DNA of 64,000 bases. Origin: Pseudomonadota bacterium (GTDB taxonomy: Bacteria > Pseudomonadota > Gammaproteobacteria > Acidiferrobacterales > UBA6901). The stretch is from NCBI GenBank assembly GCA_021783175.1, contig JAJXUF010000001.1, positions 1 through 64,000 of the forward strand. Direction: 5' to 3'. The position numbers and the translations under genes were made by a program. Below the pieces are notes generated by a model. The model did not search any database, was not told the origin of the DNA, and worked only from the letters and a program-made list of their open reading frames with translations. Every line of letters begins with the position of its first letter. The first letter of the stretch is position 1. Below, in pieces: positions 45,151 through 53,918 of the stretch.

Positions 45151-45394
45151 GCGGCGCTGACTGTTATATCAGCAAAAACGTTTAGCTAGCCAGATATCGA
45201 CGGGTTTGCGCTCCGTGTCGAGGTTCGGCGCAGGTGCTCCGCACAAGGGTATCCTGCCGTGGCTCTGGGTAGTGACTGAACGGGCGCGGATGCCCGTATC
45301 TCGGGAGCAAACCCGTACCACCAATGAGAAAGCGCTAGAGCCGGACGTGGCAGTTGAAACCAAGTTGCGGTGTTGGAGCTTGAAGGGCCAAGAG

Positions 45395-46378
45395 TTAGCG
45401 TCCCGCTTCATTTCGGTGCCAAGCCCATGCGGTCTGGATGATCGCCTCTAGGCTTTCGTAATGCGGCTGCCAGCGCAGTTCCCCGCGTATTTTCGAGGAA
45501 TCGGCGATCAGCACGGCGGGATCGCCGGCGCGGCGAGGGGCAACTACTGTCGGGATCGAGGTTCCTGTGACTTGCCTCGCCACGTCTATCACGTCGCGAA
45601 CTGAATAGCCTCTGCTGTTTCCAAGGTTATAGACAGCACTCGCACCGCCGACCATCAGTGCCTCCAACGCCAGCAGATGGGCGCGCGCAAGATCGCTGAC
45701 ATGGACATAGTCTCGCACGCAGGTACCGTCGGGCGTGGGGTAATCACTGCCATAAATACGGATTTCCTTGCGTTCTCCAGTTGCGACCTGGAGCACCAAC
45801 GGAATCAGGTGCGATTCTGGCTGGTGGCGCTCGCCAATTTTTCCGCCGGCATCGGCTCCCGCGGCATTGAAATAGCGGAGAGAAACGAAGCGCAGGTCAT
45901 GCGCCGCGGCGGAATCCTCAAGCATGCGTTCAACCGCCAGCTTGGTCGCGCCGTACGGATTGGTGGGTATACAGGGGTGGTTTTCGGAGATCGGGGTCTT
46001 GAGCGGCTCGCCATATACTGCTGCGGTGGAAGAAAAGATAAAGCGATTGACGCCATGCTGGACCATAGAATCGACAAGTTCCACGGTACGTGCGAGATTG
46101 TTGCGGTAATAGAGCAGGGGATGTTCCACCGATTCGCCTACCAGCGAAAAGGCGGCAAAGTGCATAACCGCGTCAATCGAATGTTGGGTAAATATCTGAT
46201 GCAGCAGCGCGGAGTCGCCGAGATCGCCTTCAACCAGCTTGCCGCCCGGCAATAGTTCACGGTGGCCGCGCGAAAGATTATCCAGGACAATCACATCGTG
46301 GCCCTCATTCAGGAGTTCTTTGACCATGTGAGACCCGATATAGCCGGCGCCGCCGACGACAAGTACGCTATATTTCAT
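45395..46378 (-). CDS. galE: UDP-glucose 4-epimerase GalE
   Basis: A 327-residue extended SDR enzyme interconverting UDP-glucose and UDP-galactose. Visible: NAD-binding VVGGAGYIGSHMVKEL, catalytic Ser/Thr in FSSTAAVYGEP, the YxxxK pair in NPYGATKLAVERML, and RYFNAAGAD plus GDYPTPDGTCVRDYVHVSDLA, which are GalE-specific. It supplies UDP-galactose (or GalNAc) to the polysaccharide cluster next to it. Confidence 0.94.
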   Translation of the reverse strand: MKYSVLVVGGAGYIGSHMVKELLNEGHDVIVLDNLSRGHRELLPGGKLVEGDLGDSALLHQIFTQHSIDAVMHFAAFSLVGESVEHPLLYYRNNLARTVELVDSMVQHGVNRFIFSSTAAVYGEPLKTPISENHPCIPTNPYGATKLAVERMLEDSAAAHDLRFVSLRYFNAAGADAGGKIGERHQPESHLIPLVLQVATGERKEIRIYGSDYPTPDGTCVRDYVHVSDLARAHLLALEALMVGGASAVYNLGNSRGYSVRDVIDVARQVTGTSIPTVVAPRRAGDPAVLIADSSKIRGELRWQPHYESLEAIIQTAWAWHRNEAGR

Positions 46379-46876
46379 TTCTGGACCCTGAATGGAATTT
46401 ACGAAAATCGGGATTTACGCAGCATTTATGGCAGCTCTTCTGCAATTGCGCCTGCAGGGGGTGGTGCCGATACACGATCCAGCCCCGGAATTGCAAACTA
46501 ATCATCCCCATGTCCAGGCAGGAGCGCATGCAGGATGCCATCTTGCGATGAAAGATCACCGATCGGTCTGAGCTGGCACCTCAGGTGTCAGCCGCCCGTC
46601 ATTATTGCCATAGGTATCAACCGGAAATTGATCTGGTTTTGGCGACGGTCATGGAAAAATGCGGGAAGCTGGCGCTGTTCCAGCGGCTAATCGAGATCAT
46701 CCGCGTATCCCCCATGTTCTCGTCTGTCGCCACGCACAACGTCCGCACGCGCGAGATCTGCTGCGCATGTGCCATCGCCGATCCGGTTCACCACAGCGTT
46801 GACGTTCGTGCGCTAGTCTTGAAGCGGACTTGAGCCGCGACCCCGCCCGGCCTAGTGTCAGAGAGTATCGCCATCT
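46379..46876. other. Intergenic region
   Basis: About 500 bp between galE and the export-set ATPase gene, both on the minus strand. It should contain the galE promoter. No gene seen. Confidence 0.45.
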
Positions 46877-47803
46877 TCACTTTTTCTTGCCAGTTTGTGC
46901 CTGAATGCCCGACGTGGTCGGAACAGAATCAGCCGCATCGGCCTCCGGCATGTGTTTGCCGAAGCCGTGTATGCCAAACTGCGCAGGCGCTGGAAATATG
47001 CCCCCGTGGCGTTTCTCACGTGCCACATCTTCCACCAGCCCAGCCTGGATCAGTTTAGTGTTTTCTGCGTAACCGTAAACCAAGGCAGTGTCGCACAGCA
47101 GATTGATAAGCCGCGGTACGCCGCCGCTGTGACGGAACACCGATTCACACGCACCGTCGGTGAACGACTGCGGATCGCCTCCAGCGATCGCGAGGCGATG
47201 CCGGATGTAATCGCGTGTCTCCTCCGCATTCAAGGGTTCCAGATGGTAGTCCTGCGAGATGCGCTGGGCGAACTGTTCCATGTCAGGACGACTAAGCAGG
47301 TCGCGCAAGCTCGCCTGCCCGGCAAGAAATATCTGCAGCACCAGGTCCTTTTCCGCGTTTACATTGGATAACATGCGCAGTTCTTCGAGGGTTTCCGGTG
47401 TCATGTTCTGGGCCTCGTCGATGATGAGCACGGTTCGGCGGTTTTGCGCATATTCTGAAATCAGAAAGTCGACAAAAGACTGGCACATGCTGACCTTGGA
47501 CTTGCCGGCGTACTCGAGTTTGAAGGCCATCAATACCCATTGCATCAACTCACCGAAGGATCGGTGCGTGTTGGAAATCAGGCCTACGGTGACGTTTTTC
47601 TCAAGCTGGTTCAGTAACTGCCGTATGAGCGTAGTCTTGCCGGTGCCGATGCCGCCGGTGATGACGCTGAAGCTCGCCTGATTGGTCAGACTGTACTCAA
47701 GCATTACCAGGGCCATACGGTGTTTCTTGCTCGGAAACAGGAAACTTGGATCAGGCAGGAGGGAAAAGGGTTTCTGGTGAAAACCGTAAAAGTTCTCATA
47801 CAT
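46877..47803 (-). CDS. PEP-CTERM locus ExeA-like ATPase (TIGR03015 type)
   Basis: A 308-residue AAA ATPase starting MYENFYGFHQKPFSLLPDPSFLF, the typical ExeA/TIGR03015 N-terminus, with Walker A GGIGTGKTTLIRQL, Walker B RTVLIIDEAQNMTPETLEELRML and the sensor region RISQDYHLEPLNAEETRDYIRHRL. These ATPases are a fixed part of PEP-CTERM-associated exopolysaccharide loci. The last 40 residues are low in conservation. It lies downstream of the tyrosine kinase and chain-length genes, as expected. Confidence 0.9.
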   Translation of the reverse strand: MYENFYGFHQKPFSLLPDPSFLFPSKKHRMALVMLEYSLTNQASFSVITGGIGTGKTTLIRQLLNQLEKNVTVGLISNTHRSFGELMQWVLMAFKLEYAGKSKVSMCQSFVDFLISEYAQNRRTVLIIDEAQNMTPETLEELRMLSNVNAEKDLVLQIFLAGQASLRDLLSRPDMEQFAQRISQDYHLEPLNAEETRDYIRHRLAIAGGDPQSFTDGACESVFRHSGGVPRLINLLCDTALVYGYAENTKLIQAGLVEDVAREKRHGGIFPAPAQFGIHGFGKHMPEADAADSVPTTSGIQAQTGKKK

Positions 47804-47976
47804 GACTTTGGTGCCTCAAAGCTGCCTGGTTCGTGTGGCCCCGCCCAACCTTGCACAATTCTGGGTCGTCCTGGGGCAAACGGAATCGATGACCGTGTGT
47901 ATCGTGTTCGGGATTCCTTCGGCGACTCGGTACATCGCCCCCGGACCGGCGCCCGGTGCATTCCCGAGGGCAGGGA

Positions 47977-47995
47977 CCTCCCCGGGCCGGGGAGG
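47977..47995 (-). terminator. GC-rich hairpin after the tyrosine kinase gene
   Basis: Perfect 8-bp stem CCTCCCCG / CGGGGAGG with a 3-nt loop, starting 5 bp beyond the stop of the kinase gene in the direction of transcription. Possible attenuator inside the export operon. Confidence 0.5.
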
Positions 47996-48000
47996 GCGCG

Positions 48001-48933
48001 TCACAAGGGTGTCTTTCTTCCAAGCTTCCGGCTCCAATTCTGCAGCTTGACTCCCACCATGTCCACGATGCGGTTATCCCTGAGCCAGTCGATGATGCGG
48101 TCCGACCAGTGATCGGAATTCTCGCCATCCGATTTGGCAGACTGGGATTTATTTAGCACAGTTCCGATCAGCTTCGTATTGCCAAGAAGCTCTACGGCTC
48201 GCCTGATTTCGGCGGAAGCGGTCTTTCCTTCTTCGATAATCAGGAGAGCCGCATCGACGTAAGGCGAAAACGCTAGGGCATCCGCAGTCGTGAGAAGCGG
48301 TGGCAGGTCAAAGAGGACAACGCGCGTGCGATATCGACTCTTGAGTTCTTCTACCAGACGGGACATCTTCGGCGAGTTGAGCATCTCCGAGGAATTATCC
48401 AGCGGTTTGCCTCCTGGAAGAATCACAATGCGCCCGATGCCTGAGGGATGAATGAGAAGATCTTCGAGTGGAACATCGGAAGTAAGATAATCGCTCAAAC
48501 CGAGTTCTGGATGAAGTCCGAAATAGGTGTGAATGCTCGGGTTACGCAGGTCGGCATCGACAAGCAACACAGTATGTTCGATCTCTTTGGCAAGACTGAT
48601 GGCCAGATTGATAGCCGTGAGCGTCTTGCCCTCGTCGGCAGCAGGGCTAGTTATCGCAAGTACGTTCCAGTGATTCTCCTGCAGGCGTTGCAGCACCTGG
48701 GTGCGGAGTATCCTGTAGGCGTCGGTAAAGGGTCCGGAGTCGACCGCAGTAATTATTCGTTTTTCCCGCAGAAGATCTGCAGGCACTTCTTCGGTGCGGG
48801 TGCGGGAGTACAGGATCTGGCCAGTCGAGGCAGCCATGCCTGAAGGCGCTGACTGCGACGCCGGCGGCGCTGTGCCCTGAGCCCTTAATCGCTCTTCGCG
48901 TGCTCTTTCCAACGCCTGTTTAATACGCTCCAT
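48001..48933 (-). CDS. PEP-CTERM locus tyrosine autokinase (TIGR03018 type)
   Basis: A 310-residue cytoplasmic BY-kinase. N-terminal MERIKQALERAREERLRAQG is typical of the family. Walker A' is SPAADEGKTLTAINLAISLA, Walker A/B TVLLVDADLRNPSIHTYFG, and the second B motif RVVLFDLPPLL. There is no Tyr-rich C-terminal cluster; the end is basic (QNWSRKLGRKTPL). It controls chain length with the Wzc-like protein encoded upstream. Confidence 0.9.
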   Translation of the reverse strand: MERIKQALERAREERLRAQGTAPPASQSAPSGMAASTGQILYSRTRTEEVPADLLREKRIITAVDSGPFTDAYRILRTQVLQRLQENHWNVLAITSPAADEGKTLTAINLAISLAKEIEHTVLLVDADLRNPSIHTYFGLHPELGLSDYLTSDVPLEDLLIHPSGIGRIVILPGGKPLDNSSEMLNSPKMSRLVEELKSRYRTRVVLFDLPPLLTTADALAFSPYVDAALLIIEEGKTASAEIRRAVELLGNTKLIGTVLNKSQSAKSDGENSDHWSDRIIDWLRDNRIVDMVGVKLQNWSRKLGRKTPL

Positions 48934-49126
48934 AATCGACCTCGCATTGCAAAAATTCCGGACAACTTGGTGCGAAAATCCGGGGATTCTCCAAAAATCC
49001 TATCTGTCTCATCGATCCAGCATCGTCGCAGGATGGCGCATTCTCCTGATCGCGATGTGGCAGGCCGTCCACTCTCCCCGCCGGTCCGCCGCCAAACGCT
49101 GTGCCGGGAAATTTTCTGGACCCTTG

Positions 49127-49149
49127 CCATCGCGCGTTTCGCGCGATGG
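49127..49149 (-). terminator. Hairpin between chain-length and kinase genes
   Basis: Perfect 10-bp stem CCATCGCGCG / CGCGCGATGG with a 3-nt loop, 26 bp downstream of the chain-length gene's stop. No T-run; may be an attenuator or mRNA 3' end stabiliser. Confidence 0.5.
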
Positions 49150-49175
49150 GTGCGCGTGACGGGGTGGGCCGCATT

Positions 49176-50945
49176 TCAGCCCCCTACAATTCCTGAAACG
49201 ATACGCAGACCCTTGAACCACAGGACATCCCAGGGAATCCAAAGGAACTGCACGAGCAAGACAAGGATGATCAGGCCAGCCAATGTGGATGTAAGGGCGA
49301 GTCTGCGGGTTTTCTCGCGCCGCGCCATGTCGGCGCTGTTATGGATATAGGGAATCACCGACAGCGGCGCCGCACCGAGAAGGCCTACGACGGCATGTTC
49401 GCCGTGCAAGGATTTGTCGAGGTTTTCCGCCACGGCGGCATAGCCTAGACCTCCCCCGATTGAAAGAAGGAATCCCAGGATGGCGATTACGAGCCTGTTC
49501 GGTTTGATAGGTTTTTGTGGCAGATCGGGCGGATCGATGGGTGAGAATCGCTCGCCCTTGCGGTCCTTTTCCATTTGTTCGCCCACCTGAGCGTCCATTT
49601 GCTTTGCCATGATATCCTGGTACTGGGCCTGCGAGGTCCTGTAGTCGCGCATCAGGTCACTGTATGCCCGCTCGACCTGCGGTGTTTCGGCGAGACGTCT
49701 CTCGTAACTGGTCACTTTGGCATCCAACTCATCGCGCTTCTTGACCGTCGCCTGTCGGTCCGCTTTGACGCCTTCAAGTTGCGCGTTCAGCGTGATATAC
49801 GCGGGATTTTCGGGCTTCTGGGCGGCAACAGCCACCTCGGGCGCGGTGCTCTTCTGCTTCATACGCTCTTCAAGCGCAGCGAGCTCCTTTTTCAACCGGA
49901 TGACGTCCGGATAGTCGTCCGAGTACTTCTGGCGTGCTGCTGCCAGTTCCGTGCGCAGGCGCATCGCCTCTTTGGCTTCATCCTGCGCATCCGAGACTGG
50001 TCCAACCTGTTTCTCCAGACCAGCGATCTCGCGCTTCAGCCGGACGACGTCCGGATAATCGGGATAATACTTGGCAAGCGCGGTGGCGTACTCGGTTTTC
50101 AGGACCTTGAGCTGGCTTGCCGGATCCAGGATGCGCTCGCCGCTCGAATCGACCATGGGGCTGTTGGGATCAATCTGCGCTAGCTGTCCTTCAAGAAAGG
50201 TCTTCCTTTCGTCGAGAGACCGTATTTCGTTATTTGCGTCCAGAAGGTCCGTCTGGGTGCGGTCGAGGAGCTGCATGTTGAGCTGCTGAACATCCGGCAG
50301 GCTGTTGAGATTCTTTTCCTTGAACGCGGCCATCTTGGTTTCAAGATCAGCGATGTGGTCCTTGAGTCTGCGTGCCTCGTCACTCAGAAAATCATACGTT
50401 CCAGTAGCCTGTTCCGTGCGCGTCTTAAGATTCTGATTCAAGAACAGAGTCATGAGCTCGTTATCGACCTTCTGCGCGACCCCGGGACTTTCGCCATCAT
50501 AGGAAAGCGTGAATGCGATCGTTGCCGGTCGCGGCTGCCCGGTGCGCGGGTCAATGACGTTGGCATTGATGGCGTCGAGCCTGATATCGTCCTGCATTCG
50601 CTTGACAATCTCGTCACTCGTTTCGGTTCTGCGCTTGTCCGCGTAAAGATCGTACTTGTTAACGAGATCGAGGAGGTTGGCCCGTGTCATCACTTCCTGA
50701 GCAATAGTCTGGATGCGCTGCCACGCATAGGATGTGATGGTGGACCGGATCAGGTGCTGGGGAATTTCCTGTTCCTCGATGAGGATCGTCGCAGTCGAGC
50801 GGTACACGGGTGGAAGAAGAAATGCCACCAGAACGCTTATCGCGAATATGGCGCCAGACACAAGCAGCATCCCTTTCCACCTTCGGCGCAAGGCGTCAAC
50901 ATAATCTTTCAGATCTTTCGTTGGTTCTATGGCTTCGTCAATCAT
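49176..50945 (-). CDS. PEP-CTERM locus polysaccharide chain-length determinant (TIGR03007 type)
   Basis: A 589-residue Wzz-type inner-membrane protein. TM1 is at about 30-50 (LLVSGAIFAISVLVAFLLPPVYRSTATILIEEQEIP), a long coiled-coil periplasmic part follows, and two hydrophobic segments near the C-terminus (VIAILGFLLSIGGGLGY; STLAGLIILVLLVQFLW). The proline-containing PDLPQKPIKPNR precedes the second helix as in Wzz. The coiled coil holds a duplicated motif (KYYPDYPDVVRLKREIAGLE and KYSDDYPDVIRLKKELAALE). Works with the tyrosine kinase to set exopolysaccharide length. Confidence 0.91.
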   Translation of the reverse strand: MIDEAIEPTKDLKDYVDALRRRWKGMLLVSGAIFAISVLVAFLLPPVYRSTATILIEEQEIPQHLIRSTITSYAWQRIQTIAQEVMTRANLLDLVNKYDLYADKRRTETSDEIVKRMQDDIRLDAINANVIDPRTGQPRPATIAFTLSYDGESPGVAQKVDNELMTLFLNQNLKTRTEQATGTYDFLSDEARRLKDHIADLETKMAAFKEKNLNSLPDVQQLNMQLLDRTQTDLLDANNEIRSLDERKTFLEGQLAQIDPNSPMVDSSGERILDPASQLKVLKTEYATALAKYYPDYPDVVRLKREIAGLEKQVGPVSDAQDEAKEAMRLRTELAAARQKYSDDYPDVIRLKKELAALEERMKQKSTAPEVAVAAQKPENPAYITLNAQLEGVKADRQATVKKRDELDAKVTSYERRLAETPQVERAYSDLMRDYRTSQAQYQDIMAKQMDAQVGEQMEKDRKGERFSPIDPPDLPQKPIKPNRLVIAILGFLLSIGGGLGYAAVAENLDKSLHGEHAVVGLLGAAPLSVIPYIHNSADMARREKTRRLALTSTLAGLIILVLLVQFLWIPWDVLWFKGLRIVSGIVGG

Positions 50946-51177
50946 CGCTTTCTACCACTTGTGAATGCAGCCGTTACCGCGACAGCAGCCTGCCGCACCG
51001 GAAAATCCCCCAAAGCATCGAGCAAAAACCAGGTGCCAATTTGTTGTTGTTCGCCCGCATTCGTCGACAGGCGGGGCTGTATCGGCGCCGTTCGGTCAAC
51101 GCATTCTAACAATCCTGTACGCGTTTCTCGAATATTCAGGGTCTTGTATCCGGTAGACATGTTTAACCTATTGAGTT

Positions 51178-52428
51178 TTATCTGGAAATGGCGAAAGCCG
51201 GCCATGCGTAAGAGAGGGACAGGAACACGGCATTGGAGGCTGCTGACTGCGAGTTCGGGTCTGTGTCTTTCTGCCACATGTATTGATAGGCGGCCGTAGC
51301 GGTCAGATTTTCGGTCCATCTCCATCGCAAGCTCGGTCCTCCGCTGTATAGATTGCGGTCTACGCCGGACAGACTCTGGCCAATGCCGTGAATACGGTAA
51401 TAATTGAAATAGACAGCGCCACCCAGTCGCTCGGAAAGCTGCGTGTTTACGCTAAACGTGTCAGTGTCGGTCTGAACCTGTGTGCCGGCCCCGCTCGGGG
51501 CTACGGCTCTGCTCAGGACCAGGCTCATATTGCCTGTTTCGAACTGTTCCTGGAGGCTCGCGTTATAGACCGAACCGGAATCCTTGGTGAACGTCGGCTC
51601 GAGGAAACATTGCCCAAACAAGCTCAGTATAATCGGGTCGCACTGGGTTCCGCTGGTGCGCGTATTCTGCGCACCTGCATACAGGCTTCCAGTAAGGCGT
51701 TCGGTAAAGTTTTCGGATACCCCCAATTCTCCTGACGTCGTTTTCGAGGTCACATTTGTGCCGGAAATTTGCATCACAGGGACGTGGAAGTCGGTATAGT
51801 TCACAACGCCAAATATCTGAGTGCGCTCGCTCAAGTTCCTGGCAAGGGTCAGACTGCTTGAGTCTTGGGTATAGTCATACAGCTGCGCAGCCGCTCCACT
51901 GCTTCCGTAGGACACGTCGCTGCGTTGGTAAGCCACCTGCACCTGGCTGGTGTCGCTGATTGCCCACGTCCAGGTTGGTCCAATGTTGCGCGTAATGCGT
52001 TGCATCTGTGTGTGTACGAGGCCGATGTCACTCACATTCTGCGTTCCTGTCAATACCGACTCATTCGCATAGGTTCCAGCAAGCTGCCAGGTGCTACGCT
52101 GCGTCTTGAAACTTGAATTGAGGTACAGGTATTGGCCGTTTGTGTCGAGCCCGCTCTGTCCGGAGTAGCGGCTGTTGGTCCATTGCGTGGTACCGGTAAG
52201 ATTCCAGTTTTCCTGTTGTGCGGTCAGGTCGACGCGAGGGGTAATGACTGTCCCAGTGACAGCAGGTTCAGGGGTCGTCGTGAGAAGGAAGTTGTCGTTG
52301 TAGAGCTCCTGAAGACTGATCGAAGGTGTCGCGGACCACTCGGCGGCTTTTGTAGAAAGTGAAAAGCCAGAAGATGCCAGCAGCGCGGCGAAGATTGTGA
52401 ACGTCAGCGGAGCAGGGTTGCGTGCCAT
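51178..52428 (-). CDS. PEP-CTERM system outer-membrane beta-barrel protein (TIGR03016 type)
   Basis: A 416-residue exported protein with a signal peptide (PLTFTIFAALLASSGFSLSTKA) followed by alternating amphipathic strands (WSATPSISLQELYNDNFLLTT; SLTLARNLSERTQIFGVVNYTDF; GELGVSENFTERLTGSLYAGAQN). The end, AVFLSLSYAWPAFAISR, is a terminal beta-strand region. The N-terminal PSISLQELYNDNFLLT pattern is typical of this family, probably the outer-membrane channel of the exopolysaccharide system. Confidence 0.88.
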   Translation of the reverse strand: MARNPAPLTFTIFAALLASSGFSLSTKAAEWSATPSISLQELYNDNFLLTTTPEPAVTGTVITPRVDLTAQQENWNLTGTTQWTNSRYSGQSGLDTNGQYLYLNSSFKTQRSTWQLAGTYANESVLTGTQNVSDIGLVHTQMQRITRNIGPTWTWAISDTSQVQVAYQRSDVSYGSSGAAAQLYDYTQDSSSLTLARNLSERTQIFGVVNYTDFHVPVMQISGTNVTSKTTSGELGVSENFTERLTGSLYAGAQNTRTSGTQCDPIILSLFGQCFLEPTFTKDSGSVYNASLQEQFETGNMSLVLSRAVAPSGAGTQVQTDTDTFSVNTQLSERLGGAVYFNYYRIHGIGQSLSGVDRNLYSGGPSLRWRWTENLTATAAYQYMWQKDTDPNSQSAASNAVFLSLSYAWPAFAISR

Positions 52429-52608
52429 GGTTAGGATTCGGAAGGAGATGCCGGGCCGCTAAGCGGGTTCCAGCTTCTTCTTCAGAGCCGGAAGCTTACG
52501 AGTGGTTTCGCGTTCACGGCCACTATCCTGATGGATTGCGCGATGTCCAAAGGTCTGATCTGAGTGATGAAATGCGCGCATGGCGCCAGTGCTGTCGGGC
52601 GATGGCAG

Positions 52609-53214
52609 CTACGGCACAACAACCACGTCGCCCGCCTGCAGGATGATGTTTTGCCCGAGATCCTTGCCGCTTTCTACTTGACCATATTTGAACCCAATTG
52701 CGGTTTCGGTGCCACGAGTGCGGCGAAGGATCTTGATGCTGTTTTCCGAAGCAAACGGAGTCATACCGCCAGCCATGCTCAGCGCCTGCATGACATCAAC
52801 ATCGCTGTTGGCAATGAACACGCCAGGCTTGTTGACCTTGCCGATGACGTAGATCACGTTGCCCTGGATCTGCTTCATCGTGACCGTCACGACCGGGTCG
52901 GGAATATACTTGCCGAGTTTCGCGGAAATCTCTCTTCGCACGTCTTCTACCGTTCTTCCAGCAGCCTGAATGTCCCCGGTCAACGGAAAGGACAGTTTGC
53001 CATCAGGGCGGACAAGCACGTCATTCTGCAAATCCTTTTCCTTCCATACGGATACGTTGAGGATATCGCCCGGCTGAATCAGGTAGGCAGGTTCAGTCGG
53101 GCCGGCCGTGACAGATGGCGTTGCTGCCTGCCTCTTGGCCTCCTGGCCATGCGCGGCCGGTGTCATGCCGAATATGACCAAAAGCAATGCGAAGGACAAA
53201 GATAGGGCTTTCAT
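52609..53214 (-). CDS. Polysaccharide export protein (Wza-like, TIGR03027 type)
   Basis: A 201-residue periplasmic/outer-membrane protein with a signal peptide ending TPAAHG-QE and no lipobox Cys. The Poly_export domain shows YLIQPGDILNVSVWKEKDLQNDVLVRPDGKLSFPLTGDIQAAGRT, and an SLBB domain follows (VIYVIGKVNKPGVFIANSDVDVMQALSMAGG). It is much shorter than Wza, as usual for this PEP-CTERM-associated type. First gene of the export set running 53214 to 46877. Confidence 0.92.
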   Translation of the reverse strand: MKALSLSFALLLVIFGMTPAAHGQEAKRQAATPSVTAGPTEPAYLIQPGDILNVSVWKEKDLQNDVLVRPDGKLSFPLTGDIQAAGRTVEDVRREISAKLGKYIPDPVVTVTMKQIQGNVIYVIGKVNKPGVFIANSDVDVMQALSMAGGMTPFASENSIKILRRTRGTETAIGFKYGQVESGKDLGQNIILQAGDVVVVP

Positions 53215-53357
53215 AGGCAGTGCGGTGGTGCGAAAGTTGAAGGTTCTCTTGTAGTGGATTTCGGTCGAGGCCCGAAGTCACACACCTGGCCCACCGCTTA
53301 TGGCTTCATTGGAGCAGAAGCGGTGAGGAGCGTCAAGTCAAACGCACAGAATGAGGG

Positions 53358-53918
53358 TCATTGTGCCGCAAGCCATCTGTTGAAGGTGCCAGTGACAAAT
53401 ACCATGAACACAATGTTTGAAAGCATATGCGTGAGGACAAGCAAGGGCAGATCACGGGTGCGCTGGTAAAGCCAGCCATAGAAGAGCGAGGGCAGGAATA
53501 CGAGCGGCGCGATCACCCAGCCTCGCGTCAGACCGTGAAGCAAACTGAACAGCACAGAGGCAATGACATTGGCCGAAACACCGGTCCCCAAAGAAGACAT
53601 AAAATAAGCGCGAAAGAACCATTCTTCCGGCAAGGCAGCTGTAAGGAATGTGGAAACACCGGGTTCCAGGTAATCCGGCTTCCATGCGAGCAGGGCGAAG
53701 CCCGCCAACAGCAAAGCTGTCCACGCGGCAATGTGACGAGGTGCCCTGGGGGACGCCGGAGGTTTCCAGTGCGGGTCGAGCAACGGATAGAAAAGCATCA
53801 ACCCGACGAGCAAGTATCCCGAGTAGTTCGTTGCGCTGCGGTGAGCAGTCAGCGCAATAAAAACGGCGCAGGCCGCAAGACCTGCGCCGCCAAGCCAGGG
53901 AAAAAGTCCCTTGCGCAA
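53358..53918 (-). CDS. mrtJ: Glutamic-type intramembrane protease, JDVT-CTERM system (MrtJ type)
   Basis: A 186-residue CPBP-family membrane protease. Motifs: EEWFFR (residues 98-103), FSLLHG (His 128) and LTHMLSNIV (His 164, Asn 168), the three conserved ABI/CPBP motifs. Translation begins with TTG at 53918, directly after the TGA of the upstream gene, so the two are translationally coupled. That gene encodes a protein with a JDVT-CTERM-like tail; the pairing identifies this as MrtJ, which would cleave or transfer that tail. The assignment to MrtJ rather than another CPBP protease rests on this pairing. Confidence 0.85.
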   Translation of the reverse strand: MRKGLFPWLGGAGLAACAVFIALTAHRSATNYSGYLLVGLMLFYPLLDPHWKPPASPRAPRHIAAWTALLLAGFALLAWKPDYLEPGVSTFLTAALPEEWFFRAYFMSSLGTGVSANVIASVLFSLLHGLTRGWVIAPLVFLPSLFYGWLYQRTRDLPLLVLTHMLSNIVFMVFVTGTFNRWLAAQ

